Shown: positions 33,182 through 45,420 of the stretch, one piece after another | How the letters are laid out: every line of letters starts with the position of its first letter | Position numbering within the stretch: the stretch's first letter is position 1 | Assembly (NCBI GenBank): GCA_036186865.1 | Contig: AP025041.1 | Location: forward strand, 40,699,824-40,763,823 | Direction: 5' to 3' | Length of the DNA: 64,000 bases | Source: Eustoma russellianum | Lineage: Eukaryota > Streptophyta > Magnoliopsida > Gentianales > Gentianaceae | Position numbers and translations under genes: made by a program | The notes under the pieces: model-generated | Database searches by the model: none | What the model was told of the DNA's origin: nothing | Seen by the model: only the letters and a program-made list of their open reading frames with translations

Positions 33182-35029
33182 TTGGACTCCATTTGGTTCC
33201 TTGACAGTTGTGCAACTGACACCATGATAAACAACCCCAAAGATTTTACCCATTGGACATCCCCACGAAAAACACATATTGAAATTGCCAACAGAGCACT
33301 TATTCTAGTATCTGGAGGTGGTACCATATCAATTAACCCTCACCTACACATGAATAATTGTCTTTACATACCAGGACTATCTTCGAAATTATTGTCTATT
33401 AGTCAAATTACCCGCGAACTACATTGTGTTGTACTTATGTATCCCTCTTTCTGCTTGTTGCAGGATATTCGCTCGAGGGTGATAATTGGGTGTAGCATTG
33501 AGAAGGAAGGACTATACTACATCACAGACATGGTACAACAGGGCCGGTCCAATCTTGCCACCGGAATTGCACAGCAACGACTATGGTTATGGCACCGCCA
33601 GCTTGGTCACCCTTCTTTAGGTTTTATGAAACTATTATTTCCTTCGTTGTCTCATTTTGGACTTACTCTATCTTGTGGTACGTGTTTGCATGCTAAACAC
33701 CATCGGTCTACTTTTAAACCTAATAATACTCGAGTCAAATCCTTGTGTAGTCTGGTGCATTCTGATGTGTAGGGACCATCTCCATATTATATGACTCTTG
33801 GATATCAGTACTTTATTACATTTGTCGATGATTTTTCCTGAATGACTTGGATCTACTTCCTGAAAAATAAATCTGATGTTTATTCCACAGTTGTTTAGTT
33901 TTATAATATGCTTGTTAACCAGCTTCATACAACCATTAAAGTCTTCCGTTCAGATAACGGTGGCGAATATGTTAACAGTGACCTAAAGTCCTTTTTCTGA
34001 GATCATGGCATTATTCATCAGACTACTTGCACACATACTCCAGAACAAAACCGCGTTGCTGAACGCATGAACCGTATCCCACTCGAAATGACCCGAGCCA
34101 TGATGCTCGAGTCATCGGTACCAAAGTCTTTTTGGCCTGAAGCTGGCGCTTCCTCCGTATATCTTCTGACCCGTTTACCTACTAAGATCCTGGATTATTG
34201 TACTCCCATGTCTGTTCTAGCCACACATACTAAGGTACCCTCTACAATGACTCTCCCTCCAAAAATCTTTAGTTGCTCTGTCTTTGTTCACATACCCTCC
34301 TCTCAACGTTCCAAATTAGATATGTGTGCCAGTAAATGTGTGTTTGTCGTGTATGATGTGTCTCAAAAAGGGTACAGATGTTACAATCCTTGCACTCGTC
34401 GTGTTTATATTACCATGGATTGCACATTTCTTGAACATGAATACTCCTATGCTACCCAGTCTTGGTCTCAGGGGGAGACTTCTGGTGAGACCTATGATTG
34501 GCTCCATAACCCTAGCTGTGCCGCGGTACCAACACAACAAGTAGGTGACGCCGACTGTACCTTACCTGGCGATGGAGATACGGGAGATACTTTCAAACCA
34601 TTGACCAGTGATTCACCTAGTGCGAATACTCTGCACGATCAGGTATCATCCTTTCCAAATCTACCAGTGAGCACTTCCTTATCTTCTTCTGGTGTACATG
34701 TACATGATAATAATAACAGTCCTACCATCGCAAACCCTGTTATATGTGAAACTACTCAGGAAGATAGGGACATTCCTACAAACCAGGGTAGAGTGTTACC
34801 ACCACGGCACAACAGAGGAAAGCCTCTAGTAAGGTATTCTCCATGTAAGGTGTCAAAAGGAGGAATGTATCCAGTAGTTGCTAAAGGTCTTTTATCATCA
34901 TTGTGTGAGACCACAATTCCCAGAACTGTTGAGGAAGTATTGAGTCAACCTGAGTGGTGCAAGGCGATATACTCAGACCCATGGGGTAGACTACACGGAA
35001 ACGTTCTCACCAGTTGCTAAGATTGACAC
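33182..35029 (+). pseudogene. Copia-5 protease, integrase and linker
   Basis: The protease motif is WFLDSCATDTMI (DSG has become DSC). The pre-integrase motif is LWLWHRQLGHPS ... CGTCLHAKHH. The integrase core runs from SDV*GPSPYY (33765) through FVDDFS, RSDNGGEYVN and HTPEQNRVAERMNR, with stops at 33770, 33838, 33896 and 33997. From 34067 the frame is open for 317 codons, covering the integrase C-terminus, the Ser/Thr-rich linker and the start of RT. Confidence 0.85.
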
Positions 35030-36293
35030 AGTCAGGGTACTTTTCTCGATAGCAGCTATAAAGGCCTGGCTGCTTCATCAGTACGATGTGAAAAATGCAT
35101 TTCATCATGGAGAGTTGAAAGAAGAAGTATACATGAGTGCTCCTCCAGGTATCACTGATAATTTTGCAGAAAATGAAGTATGTCGATTAAAATGATCACT
35201 TTACGGACTCAAGCAGTCTCCCAGGGCGTGGTTCGGGAGATTCACCACCTTTATGAGGAAACAGGGTTACAGATAGAGCAACGTGGACCACACACTGTTT
35301 GTCAAGAGAAACAAAGCTCAGGTAACTTGTCTAGTAATCTATGTTGATGATATGATCATTACAGGGGATGATATACAGGAAATGGCACTATTAAAACAAA
35401 GGTTGTTCTTGGAGTTTGAAATGAAGGATTTGGGAGAACTAATGTATTTCTTGGGGATTGAGGTTTTGCGCTCGAACCTCAGGATATTCATCTCTCAATA
35501 GAAATATATTCTGGATCTACTTGCAGAAGTTGGTATGGTAGAGAGTAAACCTGCTGCTGCACCGATGCTGGTAAATCAGTTGTCATTTGAAGACGGTAAG
35601 CCGGATGCTGATCGGGAGAGATATCAGCGACTTGTGAGAAGAATAATATATCTAGCACATACTCGTCCGGATATAGCATTTGATGTTGGATATGTAAGTC
35701 AGTTTATGCATAAGTCTCAGAGCCATCATATGGAAGCTGTGATGAGGATAGTTCGGTACTTAAAGGGAACAGCTGGACGAGGTATATGGTACAGAAACAA
35801 TGGACATCTTGACATCCAGGTATATACAAATGTTGATTGGGCCGGGAATGTGTTAGATCAACGTTCTACTTCTATATACTTTGCGTTACTAGAGGAAATT
35901 TGGTCACGTGGAGAGTAAAAAACAGAAGGTGGTGGCCTTATCTAGTGCAGAAGCTGAATTTCGGGGAATTGCAAAAGGCATAATGAAGATATTGTGGTTA
36001 CGTAAGCTGTTGGCGGACTTAGGATATGGAATCTCGAGTCTAGCTAAGTTGTTTTGTGATAATTAGGCTTCGATCAGTATTTTAGAGAATCCTGTACAGC
36101 ATGATCGAACAAAGCATGTTGAGGTTGATCAATCATAAAAGAGAAGATTGAGGACAAAGTGGTAGAGTTGCCGTTTATACCAAGTGAAGATCAGCTCACG
36201 GATATCCTAACAAAAGAAGTAGCAGGAAGGGCGTTTGATGAAACGTTGGTCAAGTTGGACATTGAAGATCCCCACGCTCAACTTGAGGTGAAG
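34990..36293 (+). pseudogene. Copia-5 reverse transcriptase and RNase H
   Basis: RT reads ETFSPVAKIDTVRVL, LHQYDVKNAFHHGELKEEVYM, SLYGLKQSPRAWF and the catalytic VIYVDDMIITG (about 35335-35365), then LGIEV and RNase H (VDWAG, SAEAEF, LFCDN). Stops occur near 35194, 35275, 35500 and 36064. The 3' end reaches the LTR at 36294 after the tract ACTTGAGGTGAAG. Confidence 0.85.
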
Positions 36294-36429
36294 TGTTAGG
36301 AAATAAAATATTTGTTTCCCTAATTATTTACTTTCCTTAGTTGTAATATCAATCAAAGATTGAGAGTATACAGGAGTAATTGTAGGAGTGATTATAGGAT
36401 GCGATTGATTGATTATTTACCTTGTATAT
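36294..36429 (+). repeat. Copia-5 3' LTR, first part
   Basis: It matches 31378-31513 of the 5' LTR and is interrupted after TTGTATAT by Copia-6. The rest is at 42079-42174. Confidence 0.92.
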
Positions 36430-36917
36430 TGTTACAGAGAGTGATGAATTGCAGGATCAAGGAGATGACACGATCCGAATGAAGGTAGCGCCAATGCAGT
36501 CTTGTCCGTTGGATCAGATTAGCAAATGAGGGTCAGAATGATCATTTGATTAATTGGCAGTTGGAGGATTCTGTTGCAGTATGTGTCACATGGGTGCTGG
36601 AGGTGATGTGCGCAGCGAACTGCAATGCAAGGAGGTGACTGAAGGAAGGAGAAGGAGACGAAAGTTGGCGGTAGATATTTTTGAACAAGTGAAATGACCG
36701 TTTTACCCTTTATGTAATATTCGCTAGAAGAGAATAAGAAGGGAGAATATAGTCATTTCATATACTTTTTCTTCTTCGTTCCAACTGTATAAACTGGCTC
36801 ATTGAGCAGGCGGTTAAGCCACATGAAATTGCAAGAATTCTCTCAAATTTTGCCACTTTAGTTTTCTACTTTGAGTCTTTGTGTGTATCCGCTTTGATCA
36901 TTGTGATCAATTTGACA
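36430..36917 (+). repeat. Copia-6 5' LTR (488 bp)
   Basis: It starts TGTTACAGAGAGTG and ends TTTGACA, next to a primer-binding site TGGTATCAGAG (36918-36928). Confidence 0.93.
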
Positions 36918-37073
36918 TGGTATCAGAGAGTTTATATTGATCACCGTGTGATTCTCATCTTTCGTATTTTGATACACCCCGTTGATCGTAGAGTGTGCAT
37001 GAACTGTCTCTCGGTTTGTTGGTGTCTTTATATTGTTTGATCAAGAAATTTTGATATTAAATCTATCATAGCT

Positions 37074-38096
37074 ATGGATTCAACTTCAAGTTATCAAAGA
37101 GCTAGTACTTCAATTACTAGTGAGAATCCTGCTAGCAATCCATTTTACCTACATCCGAACGATAGTCCAGCGATTATACTTGCGCAACCTCTGCTAAATC
37201 CTCACAATTGTCACTCCTGGAGTAGGATGTTTTAAATGGAGTTGATTGTGAAAAATAAGATCGGTTTTGTTGACGGATCCATACAACAACCAATGGCAAA
37301 TGATCCGCAGTATCAGGCGTGGAGACAGGTAAATTCAATGGTTCATTCTTGGATTATGAATAGTGTAATACCTTCTATTGCGCAAAGTGTTATGTGGTAT
37401 AATAGTGCATTTGAAGTTTGCAACGATTTGAAGAGAAGGTATGGTAGGGGAGATGCCTTTAGACTATCGAATCTTCTTGAAAATTTTTATGGAGTTAACA
37501 AGAAAGTGATTCTATGGATGATTATTTTTACTAAACTGAAAGTGTTGTGGGAAGAGATGATGATACTAGGACCTATACTAAGATGTGTATGTCATGGATG
37601 TAAATGTGATGTAGGGATTAAGTTGCAGGAATTCGTTGAGAGTGAGTATGTGATAAAATTCCTAAAAGGCTTGAATGATGAATTTGATCTTGTTAAGTCG
37701 CAAGTTTTTGTGATGACTCATATGCCTAAGATTGATGTTGTGTTTGCAATGGCACTCAAATATGAAAGAAATTTGAATGGTTTAGGCAATGAGAGTGGAT
37801 TTAACAACAGTCCAACTGCTTTGTTATCAATAGAATTTGATGGTGCGAAGATGGTTGCTAATGCTGGTATGAATGTTCAGTCGAATAGAGGTGGAGGTAA
37901 CAATTACAGAAGAGGTAGTGGAAGATTTTTTCCTGATGGCACTAAGAGGCCAGTGTGCACCCATTATGGCATGACTGGACATGTAGAGAAAAAATGTTAT
38001 CGAAAGCATGAGTATCCTCCAGGCTATAAGCCAAGAAGCCAAGTGAATATGGCTGAAGTGGCAGGAGAAGAGTCTGAATTATCTCAGAATGATTGA
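37074..38096 (+). pseudogene. Copia-6 gag
   Basis: Starting at ATG 37074 (MDSTSSYQRAS), the N-terminal copia-like domain reads NPFYLHPNDSPAIILAQPLL. One in-frame TAA (37233-37235) precedes MELIVKNKIGFVDGS. The core then stays open to 38096, including FVESEYVIKFLKGLNDEF and a zinc knuckle CTHYGMTGHVEKKCY in which the second Cys of CCHC is Tyr. It is close in sequence to the gags of Copia-1 and Copia-7. Confidence 0.87.
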
Positions 38097-41000
38097 AGCA
38101 GTGAACTGAGTCAGGCTCCATTACTCACACCAGACCAGACACAAAGGCTTATGGCTATGCTGAGTTTGAATGATGGCAAGATTGCTGGAAGTCAGAGAGC
38201 AGTAATGTTTGCTCTCTCTGGTAAAAATGAAGGTAAATGTCATTCTAATAATTTGAATATATGGATACTAGATTCAGGTGCCACTGATCATATAGTTTGT
38301 ACTTCTAATCTGTTTCATTCTTATAAGCCTATTCAGCATGTTTCCATCAAATTGCCAAACAATCTGTCAGCCTCAGCCACACTTATTGGATCAGTCACTT
38401 CGAACCCATTCCTGACTATTCATGATGTTTTATATGTGCCTTCCTTTGCCTGCAATCTCTTGTCTGCCAGTAAGTTAGTATCTGTTCCTTCTTTTCTTAT
38501 TCAATTTTTGGAAAATTCATGTGTCATTCAGGATTCTGTGTCCGTGAAGACGATTGGTTCAGCTAGGCAGCTCAATGGCTTATGCTATATGCATGGGCTC
38601 CTAAGCAAGCAGCAATATCTTCTACTTGTTTGTCTACTATTTCTCATTCTTCTTTGTTGTGGCATTACATATTAGGTCACGCTTCATTTCCTAGAATAAA
38701 AGAAGTGCAGAAACTTGATAAGTCTGTACATGTTCATGAAGATGTATCAGAATGTACTGTGTGTCCTTTAGCCAAAATGAAAAGAAGTCCTTTTCCTGTT
38801 TCTGAGTCTTTTTCTAAATCTTCCTTTGATCTTTTGCATATTGATGTCTGGGGTCCTCATAAATATGCAACTGTGTATGGCCAACGCTATTTTCTCACCA
38901 TTGTTGATGACTACTCTAGATACACTTGGGTGTATTTACTCAAACAGAAATCAGAAGCCAGAAATGCTATTCAAAGCTTCTGTCAATATGTACATAATCG
39001 ATTTGATAAAACCATAAAGTGCATTAGAAGTGATAATGGTCAGGAGTTTAAGATGGACCATATGGGCATCATACATCAGACCACTTGTGTCAACACTCCA
39101 CAGCAAAATTGGGTGGTTGAACGCAAACACCAACATATCCTCAATACAGCTAGAGCTCTTAGATTTCAGTCACATATTCCAATATGCTATTGGGGCTTTT
39201 GTATTCAATACGTAGTGTATATCATCAATACTCTACCTACCCCTTGTTGCAGCAGTGTACACCTTATGAGTGTTTGTTTAACTCGATGCCTTTACACAGT
39301 AATCTCAAAATCTTTCGATATATGGCATATGCTAGCAATACATTTTCACAGAAAACCAAGTTTGAACACAGAGTCATTCCTTGTGTTTACCTTGGAATAC
39401 CTTATCATACAAAGGGGTACTTGCTTTTGAATCTCAATACAAAGCAAGTGTTTGTGTCCAGAGACGTTCACTTCCATGAAAACAACTTTCCTTTTGCACC
39501 TGCTTCACAAATGCCTGGCCCACCAAGTTTTGATCCAGATAATACCCAGTCAGCTGATATACTTGGTCATTTAAACACAATATTAGGCAACACACCTCAG
39601 ACATTAGACCATTCCAATAACACTGCCCCAGATTATTCTTCTCCTATCACCGGTACCCATCCAGAGTCTTCTGAAAGTTCTCATACAACCACAGATCATT
39701 CCAAAGACCTTGATGTCTTGAATAATACCGATTCCACTATCTCTCCTCCTCGTAATATTCAACCATGTACTGGGATAGAAATCTGTCTACCCTTGTCTCA
39801 GCCTATTTCAAGTCATCAACCTCAATCCCATGATCACCATAGACCAGCCAGAGCTAAACATCCCCCAAGCCATCTACATGATTACTATTGTGGCCTTTTA
39901 TCCCCTTATGTTGATACTTCCAGCTCACTTCAGCAGAGACATAACATTCCTTATCCTATTGAGGATTTTATTACTTTTGATGCACTGACACCTAAATTTA
40001 GATCCTATGCTCTTAATATTAGTTTGCTACAGGAGCCTACATTTTATCAAGAAGCAGCCAAATCTGCTCACTAGCCAAATGCAATGGAGTTGGAATTGGC
40101 AGCCCTTGAAGCAAATAGTACTTGGTCTTTGGTACCTTTACCTTCTGGTAAGAAGCCCATTGGATGTAGGTGGATTTATAAGATCAAATACAAGCCTGAT
40201 GGGAGTGTGGGGAGGTATAAGACTAGGCTTGTGGCAAAAGGATATACACAGTAGTTAGGAGTTGATTACACAGATACTTTTTCCCAGTTGCCAAATTAAC
40301 TACTGTTAGGTTACTTCTAGCAGTTTCAACACAAAGACAGTGGTATGTGCATTAATTGGATGTAAACAACGCCTTTTTGCATGGTGACATGAGCCAACAA
40401 ATATACATGACATTACAAGAGGGAGTCACTGCATCTAGAAGTGATGTTGTATGTAAGCTTCATAAGTACCTTTATGGACTGAAACAAAGCAAGCAGAGAA
40501 TGGAATTTGAAGCTCACTAAATTTCTTGCTGGACAGGGATACACACAATCCAAAAATGACTACACCATGTTTGTTAAACAGACAGATAGTTGTGTTTTGG
40601 TTCTTTTGGTCTATGTGGATGACATAATTGTTGCTGGTAATTCAATGTCACAAATTATTGCTCTCAAGGAGTTTTTACATCATGCTTTCAAGATCAAAGA
40701 CCTAGGCCCTTTGAAATATTTTCTTGGCATAGAGGTGGCTCGGTCCCAGGGGGATTGTGTTATCACAGAAAAATATGCCTTAGAATTGGTTGAATAGGCA
40801 GGATTTTTAGGGGCAAATCCTGCAAGCGGTCCAATGGAACAGAACCTAAATTTGGCCCATGGTGATTCAGAATTTATAGAAGAAGTGTCTAGCTATAGAA
40901 GGCTCGTAGGGAAGTTAATATACCTCACTATAACCAGACCAGATATTTCATTTGCAGTGCAACAACTGAGTCAATTTCTTGACGTTCCCACACAATTACA

Positions 41001-41676
41001 TCTTAAAGCTGCACACAGATTGGTAAGATACTTGAAAGGGACGGCAGGTCAAGGCGTGTTTTATCCCAGCTGTGGTGAATTAGAACTAAGAGGAATTGCA
41101 GATTCAGACTGGGCAGGATGCGTTGAAACAAGAAAATTTGTTACGGGTTACTGTGTTTTCCTTGGTGATTCACTAGTTTCTTGGAAGGCAAAGAAACAAT
41201 GTATTGTGTCTAAGTCTTCATCCGAAGCAGAATATAGAGCTTCGACAATGGAAACGTGTGAGGTACAATGGTTGGTGTATTTTCTACAGGATCTGGGTAT
41301 CAAACAGCTTAAACCAACCAAATTGTTTTGTGACAATAAAAGTGCTATATATATTGTGGAGAATCCGGTGTTTCATGAGAGAACCAAACACATTGAGATT
41401 GATTGTCACATTGTGAGAGAAAAGTATCAACAAGGAGTTATTCATCTTATGCCAGTCAAGTCGGAATTTCAACTAGCGGATGTTTTCACTAAGGCTTTAG
41501 ACTCAGTGACACTGCAAAACCTGACTACTGCTATGGGAGTTTGTAATGTATTCAGCAAGTCAGGCTTGAGGGGGAGTGTTACAGAGAGTGATGAACTGCA
41601 GGATCAAGGAGATGACACGATCCGAATGAAGGTAGCGCCAATGCAGTCTTGTCTGTTGGATCAGATTAGCAAATGA
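38097..41676 (+). pseudogene. Copia-6 pol (protease, integrase, RT, RNase H)
   Basis: The protease motif WILDSGATDH (about 38259-38290) is intact. The pre-integrase region (LGHASFPR ... CTVCPLAKMKRS) and integrase (HIDVWGPH, VDDYSRYTW, RSDNGQEF, TPQQNWVVERKHQH) follow after a frameshift near 38600. A second frameshift near 39250 leads to FEHRVIPCVYLGIPYHTKGY and the long Ser/Pro/His-rich linker. RT is spread over 40080-40800 in three frames, with LLVYVDDIIVAG at about 40606-40640. RNase H (40834-41676) has a 280-codon open frame with DSDWAG, SSSEAEYRA and ERTKHIEIDCHIVREK. About six lesions separate it from a working polyprotein. Confidence 0.87.
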
Positions 41677-42073
41677 GGGTCAGGATGATCATTTGATTAA
41701 TTGGCAGTTGGAGGATTCTGTTGCAGTATGTGTCACGTGGGTGCTGGAGGTGATGTTCGCAGTGGACTGCAATGCGAGGAGGTGACTGAGGGAAGGAGAA
41801 GGAGAAGGAAGTTGGCGATAGATATTTTTGAACAAGTGAAATGACCGTTTTACCCTTTATGTAATATTCTCTAGAAGAGAATAAGAAAGGATAGTATAGT
41901 CATTTCATATACTTTTCTTCTTTGTTCCAACTGTATAAACTGGCTCATTGAGCAGGCGGTTAAGCCATATGAAATTGCAAGAATTCTCTCAAATTTTGCC
42001 TCTTTAGTTTTCTGCTTTTGCATCGATTGAGTCTTTGTGTGTATCCGCTTTGATCATTGTGATCAGTTTGACA
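41577..42073 (+). repeat. Copia-6 3' LTR (497 bp)
   Basis: It follows a purine tract (TTGAGGGGGAG) and is nearly the same as 36430-36917. The end of the RNase H frame runs into it. Confidence 0.93.
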
Positions 42074-42078
42074 TATAT

Positions 42079-42174
42079 ACTAGGGATAGTTGTATAAGAA
42101 GGATACATGATGTACTGAAAATTTATGAATGAAACAAATAGTTTCACAAAATTCCAATTGTGGCTCGGTTATCA
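42079..42174 (+). repeat. Copia-5 3' LTR, second part
   Basis: It completes the Copia-5 LTR after the Copia-6 insertion and ends CGGTTATCA at 42174. The right flank is locus K copy B. Confidence 0.92.
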
Positions 42175-42660
42175 GATGTTTTTATTGTAATTCCACGCAG
42201 CAGCTTTCCACCTTTATAAATTGATTTCATGTGCAGTATTTATTCTGCATTCGTTTGATGGAGTAAAATCGCTCTAACTAAACAAAAGATATGTGAAAGT
42301 TTGCTTGCTTTATTTTTCTCATGCTGCTTGCCTCATATTAGCCATCCTTTATGTCACACAAGAAATTATAGCAATCGTATGTTGAACCACTCTTTCGTCC
42401 ATCAATAGTTTTGCATCTATTACGTACAGATAAACCAACTTCATCTCCGCTAGGCATGTTTCGTCTGAGTTTATGCTAGCATAAAGCAGTGATGAAACAT
42501 GTGACAAAAAAAAGAACACGTTGATGACCCATAAATGATCCACCATTTTCAGACAAGACGATCACAAATGGTTTAGTCAGTTCCCGTAGTCATGCAATCT
42601 CCATAAACACACTTGCAAGGCTCAGCGCAAAGAACCACCATTGTTAGTCATCCTTTATGT
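42175..42660 (+). pseudogene. Locus K copy B, rearranged fragment
   Basis: 42187-42381 matches the promoter and leader of copy A, with TATA box TTTATAAAT at 42213-42221, and continues to the putative start region (ATGTCACACAAG, with an early TAG where copy A has TAC). At about 42382 the sequence switches to the reverse complement of the 3' half of the gene, running to about 42643. That inverted part retains only the tail of the cysteine-rich frame and has a one-base insertion. This copy cannot encode the peptide, but it preserves the empty CACTA site. Confidence 0.75.
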
Positions 42661-43315
42661 GTATTGTGCCTTTTCTAAAAGATACGAACTAATATAAGAA
42701 GCGGAGCTAATTTAATAATTCATTTTGATTTATTTCATCATGTTTCAAAATCAAAGAAGAATGTATCCTTTACTCCGTTGGAAATCAAAAGAAGTTTATT
42801 AGCTATATTGCTCTTACGCCAGCCTATAAATACTATTTTGTAAGACTTGAAGTGGACAGTAACTAGTAGTAAAATAGTTTTACTTTAGATTGTAGCTAAT
42901 AAAACTATTTTTGTAATGACCTTAACTCCATTAGAAATGTAAATCCATCATCATCACCTAACCTAAATCGTTTGCCCATCTATTTTTAAAACAATAATTA
43001 CTATTATTTAAATTATATAACCTAAATCATGTTTCGAAATCATGGTCCTCAATCTAGTTTCTGTAATTTTCTATTCATATTTCATACAAAAGTAATTTTA
43101 TTTGTACAATAGAAAATAAAAAGAAAACTATAAGAGAGAAAAAAAACAGCTGGGATTTAAACGGGATAAATGAAGGCAACCTGATGTTTCTAACTGTACT
43201 GCGTCCTCTTCAAATATTAGTATATTTATAAAATGGACTGAAAAAGAGTTACTCAAACAAATCCAACATTTATGAAATATGCATCAAACAAAATCCAACA
43301 TTAGAAAATATATAT
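42661..43315. other. AT-rich intergenic segment between locus K copies B and C
   Basis: I see no gene or element end here. A TATA-like CCTATAAATAC occurs near 42830, but nothing recognisable follows it. Confidence 0.5.
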
Positions 43316-43538
43316 ATTCATTTTTCTCATGTTACTTGCCTCATGTTAGTCATCCTTTATGTCACACAAGAAATTATAGCAATCGTATTTTGGGATTTGT
43401 ACTTGTTTGAAGGCAATATTTTTATTTATTTTATGGTTGAACTCATTTATTTTATGTCATGGAATAATACTTGCATGTTTAATTTTTGAAAATTCGCAGT
43501 TGCAGTTGAAGCCAGCAAAGGACAATCAAGGAAACTAT
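43316..43538 (+). pseudogene. Locus K copy C, 5' part
   Basis: It matches copy A from the end of the leader through the putative intron (13480-13690). The start-codon region reads ATGTCACACAAGAAATTATAG, so the frame of exon 1 closes after five codons. It is interrupted by Copia-7 after ACTAT (43534-43538). Confidence 0.75.
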
Positions 43539-44013
43539 TGTCAAAATCAACAAAATCATTTGAACAAAGCTAGGATGAATCGAGAGAGAAAAAGGAGACT
43601 CAAAAAATGGGGATGAATTTTATTGATTGAAGCGTAACTGCTCTCTCCACTCAATTGAGCAGATAGAAAACTGTTTTATACAGTTGCTCAGCGGGAATGA
43701 AAAGAACCAATACGATTTTACAATAATGCCCTTCAGAGTAACAATGTCTATCTTACTAATACAAGGGTATTTTTGTAACTTCACTATATTTAAACCGCTT
43801 CCCGCTACTACAACTTCTTCTTCCTTGTTCTGCGCTGCTTCTTCCACTCTCCAGCTTGCATCTTGTTTGGTCCACCCACGTGGCCACTTGATCACTCCTG
43901 TACTTAATCGCAATTATACAGTGCTCATGTGTTCAACATTTCTGTTCATCCGCACTTCTCCTTCAGTTACCGTAGTCTTCCTGCCATTCTTTATATCCTT
44001 GCTGTCTTCAACA
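43539..44013 (-). repeat. Copia-7 3' LTR (475 bp)
   Basis: It is flanked inside by the polypurine tract (minus strand GATTGAGGGGGG, about 44014-44026). It is 33 bp shorter than the 5' LTR because it lacks a segment corresponding to about 49091-49125. Confidence 0.93.
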
Positions 44014-45420
44014 CCCCCCTCAATCCTGACTGATTCAATACATTGCACATTCCTAATGCTTCAGTCAGGATGTTCAACCTCTTAGAATCCAATGCCTTCG
44101 TGAATATGTCTGCCAATTGAAGATCTGTTCTGATGGGAACAGGCTTAATTATCCCATCCTGGAACTTATCTCTCACAATGTGACAATCAGTCTCTATGTG
44201 CTTGGTTCTTTCATGAAACACTGGATTCTCCACAATGTAAATGGCACTTCTATTATCACAAAACACTTCCACTGGATCTGAGTGCATCACTTGCAAATCC
44301 TTTAGTAAATAGAGTATCCATTGAACCTCACAAGTGGCTGAGGCAAGAGCTTTATATTCAACTTCAGATGACGATCTTGAGACAGTAGTTTGTTTCTTGG
44401 CTTTCTATGAGACCAGTGCATCTCCAAGAAACATACAGTAACTAGTCACTGACTTTTTACTCTCTATGCAGCCACCCCAATCTGAATATGAGAATGCTTT
44501 CAGCTTGAGTGACCCTCTGCTAGGGAAAAAGAGTCCCTGTCCTGGGGTTCCCTCAAGGTATCTAAGTAATCTCTGAGCTGCTCTCCAGTGCAACTGTGTG
44601 GGTGTGTCCAAGAACTGACTCAGTTGCTGCGTAGTGTAACTGATGTCGGGTCTTGTGATTGTTAAGTACAATAGCTTACCAATCAACCTCCCGTAATTAG
44701 ATACATCCTCAAAAGCTGGAGAGCCATTGTGTGACAATTTTAGGTTTTGTTCCATGGGACTGCTAGCGGGTTTAAAGGCTAGGTTTCCAATGCTTTCTAA
44801 TAACTCAAGGGTGTATTTCTTTTGGCATATCATCAATCCCTCCTGAGACTTAGCCACTTCAAGACCTAGAAAATACCTTAATTCACCAAGGTCCTTAATC
44901 TGAAAGGCAGCGTTGAGACTGAACTTGAGGTGTTGAATTGCTTCTAGAGAGTCACTGGCTACCACTATGTCATCCACACATACTAGGAGAACCAGGAAAA
45001 TCTTTTGACTATGTTTGGTAAACATGGTGTAATCATTTCTTGATTGAACATAGCCTTCAGATAGCAGAAATGATGTTAGATTTGCTGGCCTGTTTGAGCC
45101 CTTAAAGTGATTTGGTAAGCTTGCATACAGTACCTGTAGGGGTGTAGAGCCCTTCTGGCGTCGTCATGTAAAGATCCTAGTCTAAGTCCCCATGAAGAAA
45201 GGCGTTGTTAACGTCTAGTTGTTGAATAAACCACCCTTTAATGGTTGCCATGGCCAATACCAGCCGTACTGTAGTCATTTTGGCCACAGGGGAGCATGTG
45301 TCTCCATAACCAATACCTGCTTGCTGGGTATACCCTTTAGCCACCAACCTAGCCTTATATCTTTCAATGGATCCATCTGCCCTCCTCTTGAGTTTATAGA
45401 CCCACTTACACCCAATAGTC
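43991..45420 (-). pseudogene. Copia-7 reverse transcriptase and RNase H
   Basis: On minus, RT is broken up between 45420 and 45025. It then continues in a 206-codon open frame (44405-45025) that begins at the catalytic region, which reads LVCVDDIVVA where YVDD is usual, and includes LGELRYFLGLEVAKSQ and DISYTTQQLSQFLDTP. RNase H continues after a TAG near 44405 through SSSEVEYKA, VFCDNRSAIYIVENP and LADIFTKALDS to 43991. The Tyr-to-Cys change in YVDD would probably impair the enzyme even without the stops. Confidence 0.85.

Larger units (their letters stand above)
36430..42073 (+). mobile_element. Copia-6: Ty1/copia element nested in the Copia-5 3' LTR
   Basis: This is a 5.6-kb element with LTRs at 36430-36917 and 41577-42073, TGTTACAGAGAG ... 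TTTGACA. The TSD TATAT is on both sides (36425-36429 and 42074-42078). Removal of the element restores a continuous Copia-5 LTR, confirming the nesting. The LTRs are very similar, implying insertion later than Copia-5. The coding region has a few stops and frameshifts. Confidence 0.95.
31378..42174 (+). mobile_element. Copia-5: old Ty1/copia element, host of Copia-6
   Basis: The 5' LTR is 31378-31609 (232 bp, TGTTAGGAAATAAG ... TTATCA). The 3' LTR is 36294-36429 plus 42079-42174, also 232 bp, split by Copia-6. The flanks are GAAGT on the left and GATGT on the right, a possible diverged TSD. All domains from gag to RNase H are present in order, but in-frame stops are numerous. Confidence 0.9.
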
